Below, one piece after another: positions 1 through 10,901 of a stretch of 64,000 nucleotides of DNA (the stretch's first letter is position 1; each line of letters opens with the position of its first letter). The stretch is from Hyperoplus lanceolatus. Its lineage: Eukaryota; Chordata; Actinopteri; Uranoscopiformes; Ammodytidae. A program made the translations under genes and the position numbers. The notes under the pieces were generated by a model. That model did not search any database and was not told the DNA's origin. It saw only the letters and a program-made list of their open reading frames with translations. The stretch is from NCBI GenBank assembly GCA_026929865.2, contig CM049416.1:16018501-16082500 (forward strand), written 5' to 3'.

Positions 1-348
1 TTTGAAAATGAAAGGGTCTCCTGAAAGCCGGTCTCAATGGAAACGTAAAATTCATTCATCCCAACAAGAACAATATATTTTAGTGCAGCAAACAGCCTAA
101 TGGACAGAAAGTAAACTCAGTTATGAACAAAGTAAACAAATTGAAACGCATTATAAATAAATGCAACAATGTTTAGTTTAGTTTAGTTTATTTGTTTATA
201 GATTCGTGGACAGTCCCCTTTGAGAAGGAGCAGCTTTAGCCTATTTGGCTAATTTCCAGCTGTAGTCCCCGGCCAGTTGTCAGTAGGCAACCTACAATAC
301 ATAACAGTAAAAAAAAAATGTGTAGAGGGAACTATTTACAATGGAACA
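1..348. other. non-coding stretch with short TTTAG tandem repeat
   Basis: No gene is visible. The only structure is a short tandem run of the pentamer TTTAG at about 171-192, followed by AT-rich unique sequence up to the target duplication of the hAT-type element beginning at 357. Confidence 0.5.
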
Positions 349-356
349 GAATAAAC

Positions 357-1227
357 TAGGGATGGTCATTTAGAATTATTTCTTTAACCGGTTAACCACC
401 AGAATTAACGGTTATTAACCAGTTAACCTTTAAGATTTAATGTAGCCTAAAATAGTGAAATACATGAAGCATTATAGCAGGGCACCCGACTTTTTTTTTT
501 GTTCCAAGGACCGGCATATTAATTTAAAAACAATTCAGGGACCAGTAGTCAATTTAAATGCCTACATGTTGACATTCAGACGGCACCTTGTAGGAGCAGA
601 AAGTGAAATAAGTGACTGACACACACACACACACAGGCTTAGGGGATAGCCTACCGAAACCTGGTGCTAAGTAGTGCTGAGCACGGGGCAACATTTTGAA
701 AGACCGTAATATTGATAAGCTCCGATGTTATCAGTACTGCATAACAATACTTAACACTTTTGTTGACGGATTTTCGCTGTTGATCCTGGCACACAATCAT
801 GGCAGACCTGTGTCTGTGCAGGGGCCCTCACTGCCTGTCTGTCACTCCCTCACACACTCACAGACGGTGATAGATGCAGGACAGCATCCACCTCAAGAAG
901 GCTAATGCTAGCGCTATGTTAAGCTAGCGGCAGCCCACGCTGTTAATTAAATTATACAAACATATGACATGGGAGCGTTGTGACCATAAGTTGTGACTGG
1001 GAGCGTACCATGGACCTATTATAAAGTTGAGCGTAGCCTACACTACTCGTTTCATGCTCTACCGACAGTTGGCATTCTTACATCCGGTTTAGCGATATCA
1101 AAATAAGAGTCTGGATTTCAGAGAAATTAAGATATATATTTTTTTTTAACCATTTAACCTTTAGTATTAACCGGTTAAAGATCTTCTTAACGGTTAACGG
1201 TTAACCAGTTAACCATGGACATCCCTA
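357..1227. mobile_element. nonautonomous hAT-type element (871 bp)
   Basis: The element starts TAGGGATGG and ends CATCCCTA. It is flanked by a perfect 8-bp direct duplication GAATAAAC (349-356 and 1228-1235), the hallmark of hAT transposition. Both ends carry clustered, inverted GGTTAACC-type subterminal motifs (left about 390-425, right about 1165-1215). The interior has no transposase, only a short CA tract (about 619-635). A 20-bp block at 1005-1024 (GTACCATGGACCTATTATAA) recurs exactly inside the element at 21088-21897. The short reading frame at 696-905 has no recognisable domain and I do not count it as a gene. Ends and target duplication are seen directly; assignment to hAT is from family knowledge. 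Confidence 0.85.
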
Positions 1228-1235
1228 GAATAAAC

Positions 1236-2386
1236 GGATATCCTAAATATGAGTTTGTCATATTGCACAGCAGTAAAGAGAAAAAAAAACTAATACTATT
1301 TGTAATTCTAGTTTGCTAACTGGCCTTAAACATCATACTTACAGTTGGCCATCGGATGCTATTAAGACTGTGTCTGCTTGTCAATAGTTATTTTTAAAAG
1401 TCCTGTTGTGTATATCTCAAGATCAAGCAGTGAGTCTGATTTTTCACAGCATTTTTCAATGAAACAAAGAAAATCCCATGTTGATGGCTGCCGGGCCGCT
1501 GACTTTGCTCTATTTGACCTACGCTTGTGCAAAAAGATGTGAGATGTCGGTTATTAGTTCTTTGTTAGTTTTAGTGCTTGAACATTGGCTTGGTGTGTAA
1601 GCATTCCAAGTCGTGACTGGAATCTGTGATGCTGGTTGGGTCAATTATGTGCAAAATGCTTTGAATGTAGAAGGAAACCAATCACACGACAGATATTTAG
1701 CTGACTATTGATGCTTGATGAAATTACGAGACCCATCAACGTAACCTTGAAATCTACCGCATACCAATACAAAATACCTTGAACTGAATTAAGGTATCAC
1801 TAGTCACTGGGGGATAGGAAATATTTCATAGAGAATAAAGTAAACTATCTGCCAGTGTCATACATAATTGAAGACGTGATGATGTTTATTGGTCACAATC
1901 AGATGGTAAGTGATGCTGACATGCTCCTGCTGTATATAACTCTTCTTATCTCCCGTCCTCGACAGACCGTATTGATCTTTTGAGCACTGAAGTTGAAACA
2001 AAGAACTACTGCAGTCCTCCCTATCTGTCCTTTAAAGGGGTTGCTCTGTGTCAGAGCCCGGGCTGCAAGTCAACTTTTATTGCTTTTTATTTCACCTCTC
2101 TGGCAATCTACTGCTGGAATAAAGTGAGGGTGGACGAAGAAAGTTGAAAGTAAAGAAGAGAAGAGAAAAGAAAAGTTTGAAAGGAAGACAAAACTGGACA
2201 CCAATGTGTTTCTGCACAGTTCATTAAGATAAGGTGACCTCTAAAAGCTTATTTTGATGGGATATAAATTAAACTGATAAATATTGTGTTACACTGTAGC
2301 GAACAAAGGGTTAAATTATAATTGCATGGAAATTTAATTCCAGGCCATAACTTTAAGATGAAGGTTTAGTTAGAGACGTACATATA
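1236..2386. other. non-coding, no recognised feature
   Basis: No reading frame with recognisable protein similarity and no clear repeat boundaries. It contains ordinary AT-rich sequence and a purine-rich patch around 2140-2190 made of AAGA/GAGA-like runs. It ends at the TA target of the Tc1-like element. Confidence 0.4.
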
Positions 2387-2666
2387 CACTCAACAAAAAT
2401 ATAAACGCAACACTTTTGTTTTTGCTCCCATTTTTCATGAGATGGACTTAAAGATCTAAAATTCATTCCAGATACACAATATTACCATTTCTCTCAAACA
2501 TTGTTCACAAATCTGTCTAAATGTGTGATAGTGAGCACTTCTGCTTTGCTGAGATAATCCATCCCACCTCACAGGTGTGCCACATCAAGACGCTGATCTG
2601 ACATCATGATTAGTGCACAGGTGTGCCTTAGACTGTCCACAATAAAAGGCCACCCTGAAATGTGCA
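2387..2666. repeat. left long inverted terminal repeat of Tc1-like element
   Basis: This 280-bp arm pairs with 3718-3997. The two differ by about four substitutions, three of them C/T-type. It ends just before the transposase start at 2685. Confidence 0.92.
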
Positions 2667-2684
2667 GTTTTGTCTCACAGCAAA

Positions 2685-3684
2685 ATGCCACAGATGCCAC
2701 AAGTATTGAGGGAGCGTGCAATTGGCATGCTGACAGCAGGAATGTCAACCAGATCTGTTGCTCGTGCATTGAATGTTCATTTCTCCACCATAAGCCGTCT
2801 CCAAAGGCGTTTCAGAGAATATGGCAGTACATCCAACCAGCCTCACAACCGCAGACCACGTGTAACCACACCAGCCCAGGACCTCCACATCCAGCAGGTT
2901 CACCTCCAAGATCGTCTGAGACCAGCCACTGAGACAGCTGCTGAAACAATTGGTTTGCATAACCAAACAATTTCTGCACAAACTGTCAGAAACCGTCTCG
3001 GGAAGCTCAACTGTCCTCATCGGGGTCTTGACCTGACTCCAGCTCGTCGCCGTAACAGACTTTAGTGGGCAAATGCTCACATTCGATGGCGTCTGGCACG
3101 TTGGAGAGGTGTTCTCTTCACGGATGAATCTCGGTTTACATTGTTCAGGGCAGATGGCAGACAGCGTGTGTGGCGTCGTGTGGGTGAGCGCTTTGCTGAT
3201 GTCAATGTTGTGGATTGAGTGTTCATGGTGGTGGTGGGGTTATGGTATGGGCAGGCATCTGTTATGGACGAAGAACACAGGTGCATTTTATTGATGGCAT
3301 TTTGAATGCACAGAGATACCGTGATGAGATCCTGAGGCCCATTGTTGTGCCATACATCCATGAACATCACCTCACGTTTCAGCAAGATAATGCACGGCCC
3401 CATGTTGCAAGGATCTGTATACAATTCTTGGAAGCTGAAAATGTCCCAGTTCTTGCATGGCCAGCATACTCACCGGACATGTCACCCATTGAGCATGTTT
3501 GGGATGTGCTTGACCGGCGTATACGACAGCGTGCACCACTAATATCCAGCAACTTCGCACAGCCATTGAAGAGGAGTGGACCAACATTCCACAGGCCACA
3601 ACTGACAATCTGATAAACTCTATGCGAAGAAGATGTGTTGCACTGCATGAGGCAAATGGTGGTCACACCAGATACTGACTGGTT
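2685..3684 (+). pseudogene. Tc1-like transposase, inactivated
   Basis: The reading begins at ATG 2685 (MPQMPQVLRE). The N-terminal part shows the paired-like helix-turn-helix typical of Tc1 transposases (MSTRSVARALNVHFSTISRLQ), then a second DNA-binding stretch (ETIGLHNQTISAQTVRNRL). The catalytic domain is recognisable: FTDESRFTLF (first Asp), MVWAGI, QQDNARPHVA (second Asp) and WPAYSPDMSPIEHVWD (third acidic residue). Four lesions break it: an amber stop at 3063-3065 where Gln is usual, an opal stop at 3216-3218, a one-base loss just after that near 3221, and a second one-base loss near 3538. The original C-terminus (ARG/ARG-rich, ending HTRY) is readable to 3681 in a third frame. No active protein is expected from this copy. 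Confidence 0.93.
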
Positions 3685-3717
3685 CTGAGTCCCCAGACCC
3701 CCAATAAAGCAAAAAAA

Positions 3718-3997
3718 TGCACATTTCAGAGTGGCCTTTTATTGTGGACAGTCTAAGACACACCTGTGCACTAATCATGATGTCAGATCAGCATCTTGAT
3801 GTGGCACACCTGTGAGGTGGGATGGATTATCTCAGCAAAGCAGAAGTGCTCACTATCACACATTTAGACAGATTTTTGAACAATGTTTGAGAGAAATGGT
3901 AATATTGTGTATCTGGAATGAATTTTAGATCTTTAAGTCCATCTCATGAAAAATGGGAGCAAAAACAAAAGTGTTGCGTTTATATTTTTGTTGAGTG
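3718..3997. repeat. right long inverted terminal repeat of Tc1-like element
   Basis: Reverse complement of 2387-2666 apart from about four mismatches. It ends at the TA dinucleotide 3998-3999. Confidence 0.92.
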
Positions 3998-3999
3998 TA

Positions 4000-4818
4000 T
4001 ATATACATAGTCGAATCGGATGATGACAACAATCACTATCTATAAGTTTATAAATAGAAGAGATGCTTATGATTGGTTTTAAGAGCTCCAGACAGGAGAC
4101 TGGCATGAACAAATGGGTTAGTAAATTAGGGATCAACCAACTTAAGCATAAACCACTTTATATAGTTATAAGCTATCACAGTTCGGGGATTCTAATATCA
4201 AAAGATAATATTATATGTATGGTAAGAAGACCTTCGAACATGCCATTAACATAATACTGTATAATAAATAGATAGTTCCTAAGGCAGTGTGCATTAACGG
4301 CTGACGGTATTGTCGATGTGTTCTCCTGGCCCCCTGCCAGAGCCCTCAAGGGTCAATTAGGGTATATCAGCTGGGTTTTCAAACAGCATAAAGCTTGACA
4401 GTCTGTTGGAGATCTCAGTAGGCCACACAGCACTGATCTTTCAGGTCCAGACAGGCAATTAAGGTCCTTCACGTGAGGCAAAGGTTGGTAGGAGCAGCTT
4501 TTTTGGCAGCCACATTGTACATAGCATACTGGAGCTGCTTTAGTGAGTCAACAACGGTTGGATAGAGGTGGGTGTTCGAGGTAATCCCTGGGACTTTTGC
4601 AGCAAAGAAAAGGGCAAACTATACAGAGGTAGGTTTGATAGGCGGTGTCTAAACAGTGCAAGCTTGAGAGAGGTTGCAACTTCTGTTGACTTATCTGCTT
4701 AAAAAAAATAGCTCTTCTTTTAACCATACAATGTTGACACCAGATTTGGGCTTAAAGGGATGTCGCCCAACTGCATGGAGCCATGTGTTCTGTACACTAA
4801 GGGCCACATGCACTAAAG
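4000..4818. other. non-coding, no recognised feature
   Basis: No supported gene. The short reading frames here (for example at 4063-4254) have no recognisable domain. Sequence is AT-rich and I see no repeat boundaries. Confidence 0.4.
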
Positions 4819-5270
4819 CAGGGGTTCTCAAACTTTTGATAGCTGTGGGACAATTTAGGAACCCAACATTGGACCTCGGCCGCCGAAGGAAAACATTTTG
4901 AAAAAACTGAAATCATTTCAATGGCCAGCGTCTTTGAGTCTTTACAGTTTACATGTATTGGTCTGCATCCAGCGGTTTAGCGGCAGCTTTGTGCATGTTT
5001 GTAAATGAAGAAATATTTAAAATCCAACGCAAAATTGCCCCATTCCTATGCAGATAAGCCTCGTTGCAAATAGCACCTCATCCTCAAAGGCCAGAGATAA
5101 TTGCGACATGCAGTTACATTAGGTACGATTTCCTCTCTTTCTATTTCTCGCTCTCTTCAAAGCTAATGAGCTTTAAAATATATTGAATTAATATTGAGTT
5201 ATATGATGGGGAAATCTACACACGGTAAAGTGATTTCCAAAAAGAAAAAGAAAAAATTATGGAGTTTTAT
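4819..5270. mobile_element. one end of a hAT-like DNA element (fragment)
   Basis: The segment begins CAGGGGTTCTCAAACTTTTG. This is the kind of terminus found on many fish hAT-type nonautonomous elements, and close in form to the complete element at 14054-14965, which starts CAGGGGTGTCAAACTC. I did not find the matching right end (GTTTGAGAACCCCTG), so the element is either truncated or interrupted by the next element. The right limit given is arbitrary. Confidence 0.45.
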
Positions 5271-5271
5271 A

Positions 5272-5796
5272 TAAAGAGATCCTATTATACTACTTTTCTT
5301 GTCTTAAAAACTGCTATAGAGCAACCTGACACGAATCACATCACAAAAAACTATGTAGATTTTCAGGACACTCTTCCTCTTACCCTAGCGAGCACAGCAG
5401 TCTCTCTCTACACACTGCTTTGAGCTTCTCCACCCCTCTCCCCCTGCTGCAAACCCCACTCCGTTGTGATTGGTTACCTTCCTTCCAGCAGCGGGAGATT
5501 TTCAGGAAGGTGGGGGCATGCAGCCGGAGCTTGCCTGAGCAGCATTACCATACATGGAAACATGACAGAAACTACCCGAGCGTGACAGAAACTACCCGGA
5601 TATTTGAACAAGTTGTTTCTCGACCGGCTGCCATAGTGTTAGTGCTCTGCATAGCCACCCCAGACAGTCAGCAGGGAATACATCTAAATGCATGTACGTA
5701 ATTATTTGATACTCTAGTATGGTTAAACATGACTATAAATCATTATAACAACGTTTATAGGTCATAAAAGTCGAAAAGTATCATAGGTCCTCTTTA
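5272..5796. mobile_element. short inverted-repeat DNA element (about 525 bp)
   Basis: The left end TAAAGAGATCCTATTATACT is mirrored imperfectly by the right end, which reads TAAAGAGGACCTATGATACT in reverse complement. The repeats extend about 23-26 bp. No convincing target duplication is visible. Inside, 5559-5599 holds a tandem duplication of a roughly 20-bp unit containing GACAGAAACTACCCG. No transposase is encoded. The superfamily cannot be assigned from the ends alone. Confidence 0.6.
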
Positions 5797-6549
5797 ATAA
5801 AGGCTTCTTTATTAAAAAAGAAATTACATTTTTTAATTTAAAAAGATTTGCAAAATTATGCAGCTGCAACAGATATGTTGTCATCTTCATTTCACGCATC
5901 CCTCTTCCCTGTCAAAAATTTGAGCCTACATTACTAACAATGCTAATCGAGAAGCGATCAACAGAGGTTTGGTTAGCTCACTTATCTCTAACTACACACT
6001 GCCACATTTTTATTTTATTTTCAAATGTTTGGTCTTCAGCCCAAATCATCGCTGGCACATGACACCACTTGAGGCAATTTATCGGGCTTTGTGTGGTTCC
6101 TTACATAGCCACAAAAGGTTGTATATAACTTTTTTCACACATTGGTCTTGTACATGAGAAAATGTTTTGGGAGTTTGTGTCCTTTTGTTTTATGACCAAA
6201 GTCTGTTGGAGGAGTTTTGAATGAATTATTTGACGGACTAATGGAATTAAGTCTCTCCAGAGAGTCCTAGTCAGATATTTGTCCACTCTCTCGCTCACAT
6301 CAAGTCTCACTTACTCTTAATGCATGAAGGTTTAAATACGAGAGCAAGAGAGGTCAGAAGGTCAAAGTTACGCACTGCAGGAGCAGATGGGGGATATATC
6401 AGTCTTGTGGAGTATAAATCACACTTTCAGATTCAGATTTGCAGATTTGCAGATCTTCTCTGAGGTTGTTGAGCTACACTCCTCAGGATCTCAGCCGGGA
6501 GCGAGCAAGCCCAAACATCAGATGGACTTCGTATAAGGTGAGTTGATAA
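5797..6549. other. non-coding upstream of L2-type LINE
   Basis: No supported host gene. The last 100-200 bp (about 6340-6549) could be the 5' untranslated part of the L2-type element that follows, but I see no sequence boundary or target duplication that would prove it. Confidence 0.35.
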
Positions 6550-7011
6550 TCCGATGTCGATGAGTGTCTGGGATTTGTATGTGATTATACCCATTGCTGT
6601 ATTAGCAAAAATATCCAGTGTCCAAATACAGCTGCTTCACCTTCGCTCAGCCGCTTTGGATTACTCAACGCTCGCTCCATTGCTAACAAGGCCTTTTCCA
6701 TCAATGAGCTCTTCTCCAGGAAAAAGTTGGACTTTCTTTTTCTTGTTGAGACTTGGCAAAGTGATGAGGAGTTCATCCACCTGAATCAGCTGTGTCCAGC
6801 GGGCTGCTCTGCTGTAGGAACGCCCCGCCCCTCTCGCCGCGGAGGTGGTTTGGCCGCTGTTTTCAGAGACGCGTTCACATGCAGAGTAATGAGTACGGAG
6901 CTTTTTACCACTTTTGAAGCTCAGATGATGCAAATTGGTTGCACCAACACATTTTATTGTATTTTGGTATCGTCCCCCTGGTCCTGCTGGTGCATTCTTA
7001 ACTGAGTTTGT
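6550..7011 (+). pseudogene. L2 endonuclease domain, N-terminal part only
   Basis: The frame running through 6661-7005 reads GLLNARSIANKAFSINELFS then DFLFLVETW. These match the first two conserved blocks of LINE apurinic endonucleases (the Asn of LNARS and the catalytic Glu of ETW). The frame breaks near 6966: the YRPPGPAGAFLTEF block, expected next, is readable only in another frame. The second half of the domain, with the GDFN and SDH active-site motifs, is missing between about 7005 and 7035, where the sequence jumps straight to the linker before the reverse transcriptase. No start codon can be chosen with confidence; stop codons just upstream of 6550 close the frame. Confidence 0.8.
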
Positions 7012-7026
7012 GGTGTATTTTTTGAG

Positions 7027-8385
7027 ATGTCTTTAAATTATGACCTTCGCCCCCTACCCGTTAAAGTAGAGAGGAGGATTATCACAGAGTCGACAGCAGT
7101 AAGGTTCTGTGACAGTTTTGGCCCCACTGTTTTCAAAGACTGCACTGAAATTGATGCATTTGTTCACTCTTTTGACAATCACTGTGCTACTATCTTGGAT
7201 GAAGTAGCACCTTTTAAAATGAATAATGTGGACCGTCTGCAGTTCCTTCCCTGGATTAATGACATCATTGTGAACTTGAGGAGAACGTGCAGTAAAATTG
7301 AACGCCTGTGGCATTCAACCAAACTGGAGGTCCATAGACTTCATTTAAGGGACGTTGTTTCCACCCTGAATGATCGTTTGGATGAAGCAAGATCAAGTTA
7401 CTTTAGTCAGCTGATTGTCTCCAATAAGAGAAATCCAAAAGTGCTCTTTGATACAATCAGTTCTCTTGTCTCACCTCCTGTTTCTGCTGTTGCTGTGCAG
7501 TGCAGGGCCAGCTGCAATGAGTTTCTGACTTTCTTTGTCAACAAAGTTAGAGATTTAAAGGCGAAACTCCCTTGTTCCCCTTCCTGCAGTGAAGCCCAGC
7601 TTGACCCCCCTCCTCACAGTTGGTCTTCTTTTAAGGCAGTCACTCAAGTGGACATTTTATCCACCGTAAACACCATGAAAGTGACCCCTTGTCGTCTCGA
7701 TGTTGTCCCGGCCCGACTTTTTGTTAATGTTTTGGAATCGATCGCTCCTTTCATCACCAAAATGTTTAACATGTCACTCTCAGCTGGTGTGTTCCCATGT
7801 TCCCTTAAACATGCTGTTGTGGAACCTCATCTCAAGAAGCCGCGCTTGGACCCAGCAGAGCTACAGAACTTCAGGCCTATCTCTAAGATCCCGTTCCTGG
7901 CCAAAGTTCTGGAAAAGGTTGTTTGTAACCAACTTACAACATTCTTGGAGGCTAACAACATATTCAACACTTTTCAGTCTGGTTTCAGAAAATTTCACTC
8001 CACTGAAACAGCACTGTTAAAAGTGTCCAGTGACATTATGATGGCTGCCGACTCCGGTAAATGTTCTATCCTGGTCCTGCTAGACCTGTCGTCTGCGTTC
8101 GACACAGTGGACCATGATATTCTGTTTAACAGACTACGGGATGCGGTCGGCATGTCAGGCCCAGTGTTAGAGTGGTTTCGATCATACCTGAATGGTAGAA
8201 CCTTCTGTGTGTCCTCTAATAACATGATGTCAGTACCAGCGGACTTGCAGTGTGGGGTACCCCAGGGCTCAGTCCTTGGGCCGATTCTATTCTTGATTTA
8301 TTTGCTCCCTTTAGGTGAGCTGATCCAGCAGTTCAGTGACATTTCTTACCATCTGTATGCTGATGATCTTCAACTGTACTGCTAA
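7027..8385 (+). pseudogene. L2 reverse transcriptase, main fragment
   Basis: A 452-residue open stretch. It covers the inter-domain linker (residues 1-270) and the core reverse transcriptase: NFRPIS (281-286), QSGFR (317-321), the catalytic-Asp block LLDLSSAFDTVDH (351-363), GVPQGSVLGPILF (410-422) and the YADD catalytic box (444-447). The stop at 8383-8385 follows LQLYC directly, where intact elements continue. The continuation lies in another frame from 8384 on, so a small deletion has closed the frame. Role in an intact element: reverse transcription of element RNA at a nicked target. Here the protein would lack both a complete endonuclease and the thumb and C-terminal parts, so it cannot act alone. 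Confidence 0.92.
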
Positions 8386-9186
8386 GTTTAAGCCCTGCGA
8401 ACCCCAGAGGCTGGCTTTCCTTACAAACTGTCTGTCCAAAATAAAGCTATGGCTCAGTGAGAATAGCCTCCAGCTGAACTCCAGCAAAACTGAAACCCTA
8501 GTTGTCGCCCCGGACACTATTGTCCCACTTATTACCCAGCATCTCGGCAACTTAAGCAGCTCAGTGAAAAAAAGTCTGAGGAATCTTGGTGTAATTTTTG
8601 ATGAAGGGATGTCCCTAGAACGGCATATGAAATAGCTGGTCAAGAACTGCAATTTTCACTTGCGCAACATCTCCAAGCTCAGACACATGGTCTCGAGCCA
8701 CGAGCTTGAGATGATTGTCCACACTTTGTGTCCTCACGATTGGACTACTGTAACAGCCTTCTAACATGCCTTAGTAAAAAAGGCTTGGCTCGTTTACAAG
8801 TTGTCCAAAACTCGGCGGCGAGGCTCCTGACCAGCACCCACAGGAGAGCCCATATTTCTCCTATTTTGAAAGCTTTACATTGGCTCCCTGTCGCATACAG
8901 AGTAAACTTTAAAATCCTGGTGCTGACGTTCAGGGCTCTTCACGGTCAGGCTCCTGATTATATTAAGGGCCTGATCCAGCCTTATGCCTCCAACAGGAGC
9001 CTGAGGTCCTCCACGCAGAACCTCCTGATGGTTCCTCGCGCTCGTTTTAAAACCAGAGGAGACAGATCTTTCAAGGCTGTTGCTCCTCGTCTGTGGAATG
9101 ACCTGCCCCAGTCCCTGCGCATTCTGGACTCTGTGGATATTTTTAAGAGTCAGCTTAAGACGCACTTGTTCAGACAGGCCTTCTAG
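8386..9186 (+). pseudogene. L2 reverse transcriptase thumb and C-terminal region, broken
   Basis: After the frame change near 8383, the open stretch to 8635 reads the thumb (LTNCLSKIKLWLSENSLQLN, SSKTETLVVAP, LGVIFDEGMSLERHMK). It ends at a TAG at 8633-8635 where Lys is usual. A further base loss lies near 8727 (HTLCPHDW in place of the usual F-V-S-S-R-L-D). From 8728 the frame is open again with LDYCNSLL, LQVVQNSAARLLTSTHRRAHI, LKALHWLPVAYR, RSLRSSTQNLLMVPRAR and LWNDLPQSLR, ending at a natural TAG at 9184-9186. These motifs place the element in the L2 group. Confidence 0.88.
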
Positions 9187-9304
9187 ATCCATGTCTATGT
9201 ACTCTGTATTATATTGTATAGTATTATATTGTACGTTCTTAGGAAACTCTTCTTTGTAACAGACTCTGTATATGTGTCGTTTTATTGTATTTTATTGTGT
9301 TTTT

Positions 9305-9372
9305 TAATGTGAAGCGCTTTGTGACCCTGGTCTGCGAGAGGCGCTATATAAATAAACTTTACTTACTTACTT
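9305..9372 (+). repeat. L2 3' tail with TTAC microsatellite end
   Basis: Reads GTGAAGCGCTTTGTGACCCT, then GCGCTATATAAATAAAC, then ACTTACTTACTT. This stem-like block with a short tandem terminal repeat is the usual 3' end of L2-type LINEs. A second isolated ACTTTACTTACTT occurs at about 9485-9498. Confidence 0.85.
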
Positions 9373-9530
9373 TATCACCCAGATTACAAACAAATAACAT
9401 AGATATAGCGGAGCCGGCTTGACGGCTGCGGGAGCGGTCCGTGCCATCCGTGTTTATCAGCAGGCCTCCAGGCCCCAATCAAGTACTTTACTTACTTTTG
9501 TGTGTGTCACAGTAGTTTGTGTGTACAAAC

Positions 9531-9715
9531 TAGGGCTGGCCAGAATTATTCGAATATTCGAATACTCGTTCGGAAAATTAGTATTCGGAGCTTAAATTAG
9601 TATTCGGAGCTTCTTTTTTTTTTTTTTTTTTCAACATTTTTATCTGCAAGAAGCTAGTACTGCAATATAATGTCATAAAATAATTTTATATTTGGATATA
9701 AAAGTTAGTAATATT

Positions 9716-9754
<39 letters not shown>

Positions 9755-10000
9755 TTGCTGATTTAGGAGGATATTACATCACTAAGTGTCATAGCGCATC
9801 CATTACTTCACCTCCAAGCGTGTAAATCTTCAACAAAATATGCAGATACTGTCAAAATCGGTTCCAGGGAGTATATAGGGATTATTAACGTTTTTTTTTT
9901 AATTCTTTTTTTTCTTTTCTTTTTTTTTGATGGTGTGTTTTTCTGGAGCGAATATTCGAATATTCGCTCGGAAAAACCAACGAATATTCGAAGCCTGAAA
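9531..10000. mobile_element. DNA element fragment with TAGGGCTGGCC end
   Basis: Starts TAGGGCTGGCCAGAATTATT, followed by repeated GAATATTCGAATA motifs. It closes with an inverted set of the same motifs at about 9947-9994. A related terminus in the opposite direction ends at 19069 (GAATAATTCGGGCCAGCCCT). I found no clear 8-bp target duplication here; the right end looks incomplete. It contains a poly-T run (about 9615-9632) and an AGT microsatellite (9717-9753). No coding capacity. Confidence 0.6.
9717..9753. repeat. (AGT)n microsatellite
   Basis: About twelve tandem TAG/AGT trinucleotides inside the DNA element fragment. Confidence 0.95.
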
Positions 10001-10901
10001 AATGGCATTCAGACCAGCCTTATTACAAACCCACTCAGGCTTCTTAATAATGACAATGTATGGCATGGAAGGCCTGCAGCCACAATCCTGCCATAGATGC
10101 ATCCTGAATCAGTTTACTTCATGTAGAGCACAGTTAGAGGACACAACCACACACACACACACACACACATACATACACAGAGAACAAACACTGTCACAAT
10201 GAAGAGGACAGATTCATTCTCAGCTAAGGAGAGTAAGGCTAAGCTAAGAGCATTGAAGAGCACACCTAACACTACAGTCAGTGTGAATGAGCAAGAGGGA
10301 AACTTGAAATAACCTAAATACACAGCTAATAAGAGCAAAATTCAGACAATGCACAAATATCAAGTCCAACCTGAAGGCTGTGCCACTAAAGTTCCATTTC
10401 AAAAGCATGACAGGCCATGAAACACTAAAAGGAGCCGTAACCAACGTCAGACTATCTTCAATGCTTTCCTTGATAGGAGAATATATGTTATTCATTTTGG
10501 TTGATTAAGAAACTAAGGGAAGAAAACGGGGGAGGCGGGGGGAGCAAAAGCCCTGATTTTAAATGAACTTGCAGAACAAGACAGGTGTTTGGTAGCGGCT
10601 GGATGTCTGTGTGTTTGTGTCCTTGAATAATATAACAAAAATCTGTCCTGATCTTGGCTTAGCATGGCACTCCGTCACATTAAAACATTTTAAATTAATC
10701 TCTCGTATCTTCTCACTTTCTTGTAATTTGAGTGCTGTTTAATTAAATGTGGAAAGATGTCTAGAATTTCTAATTAAATATGTGACAAAACGGTAAATTG
10801 GTTCTGCATGGAATGTCTTTACCTTAATGAACTGATGCCAGTGTTTACCTGACCCATTGCAATATACTACATAAAGGTGCTCAATGCTGCTCAGTCAATA
10901 C
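10001..10901. other. non-coding with CA microsatellite
   Basis: No gene recognised. It holds a CA dinucleotide tract at 10148-10169 and otherwise unremarkable AT-rich sequence up to the target duplication GTCAATAC at 10894-10901. Confidence 0.4.

Larger units (their letters stand above)
2387..3997 (+). mobile_element. full-length Tc1-like transposon (1611 bp)
   Basis: Left end CACTCAACAAAAATATAAAC and right end its reverse complement, each bordered by TA (2385-2386 and 3998-3999), as expected for Tc1/mariner insertion. The inverted repeats are about 280 bp each (2387-2666 and 3718-3997). By eye they differ at only about four positions, so the copy is fairly young. The internal region holds a transposase that is no longer intact. 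The 280-bp repeats are much longer than the minimal Tc1 type and fit the long-IR fish Tc1-like elements. Confidence 0.95.
6550..9372 (+). mobile_element. L2-type non-LTR retrotransposon, decayed
   Basis: In order: the start of an apurinic-type endonuclease domain (6622-7005), a reverse transcriptase (7027-8385 and 8336-8635), a C-terminal L2-type block (8728-9186), and a 3' tail ending in GCGCTATATAAATAAAC plus TTAC repeats (9338-9372). The LDYCNSLL, LQVVQNSAARLL, LHWLPVAYR and LWNDLP motifs are typical of the L2 group. The order is right for a single element, but several deletions, frameshifts and stops make it inactive. The 5' limit is uncertain. Confidence 0.9.
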
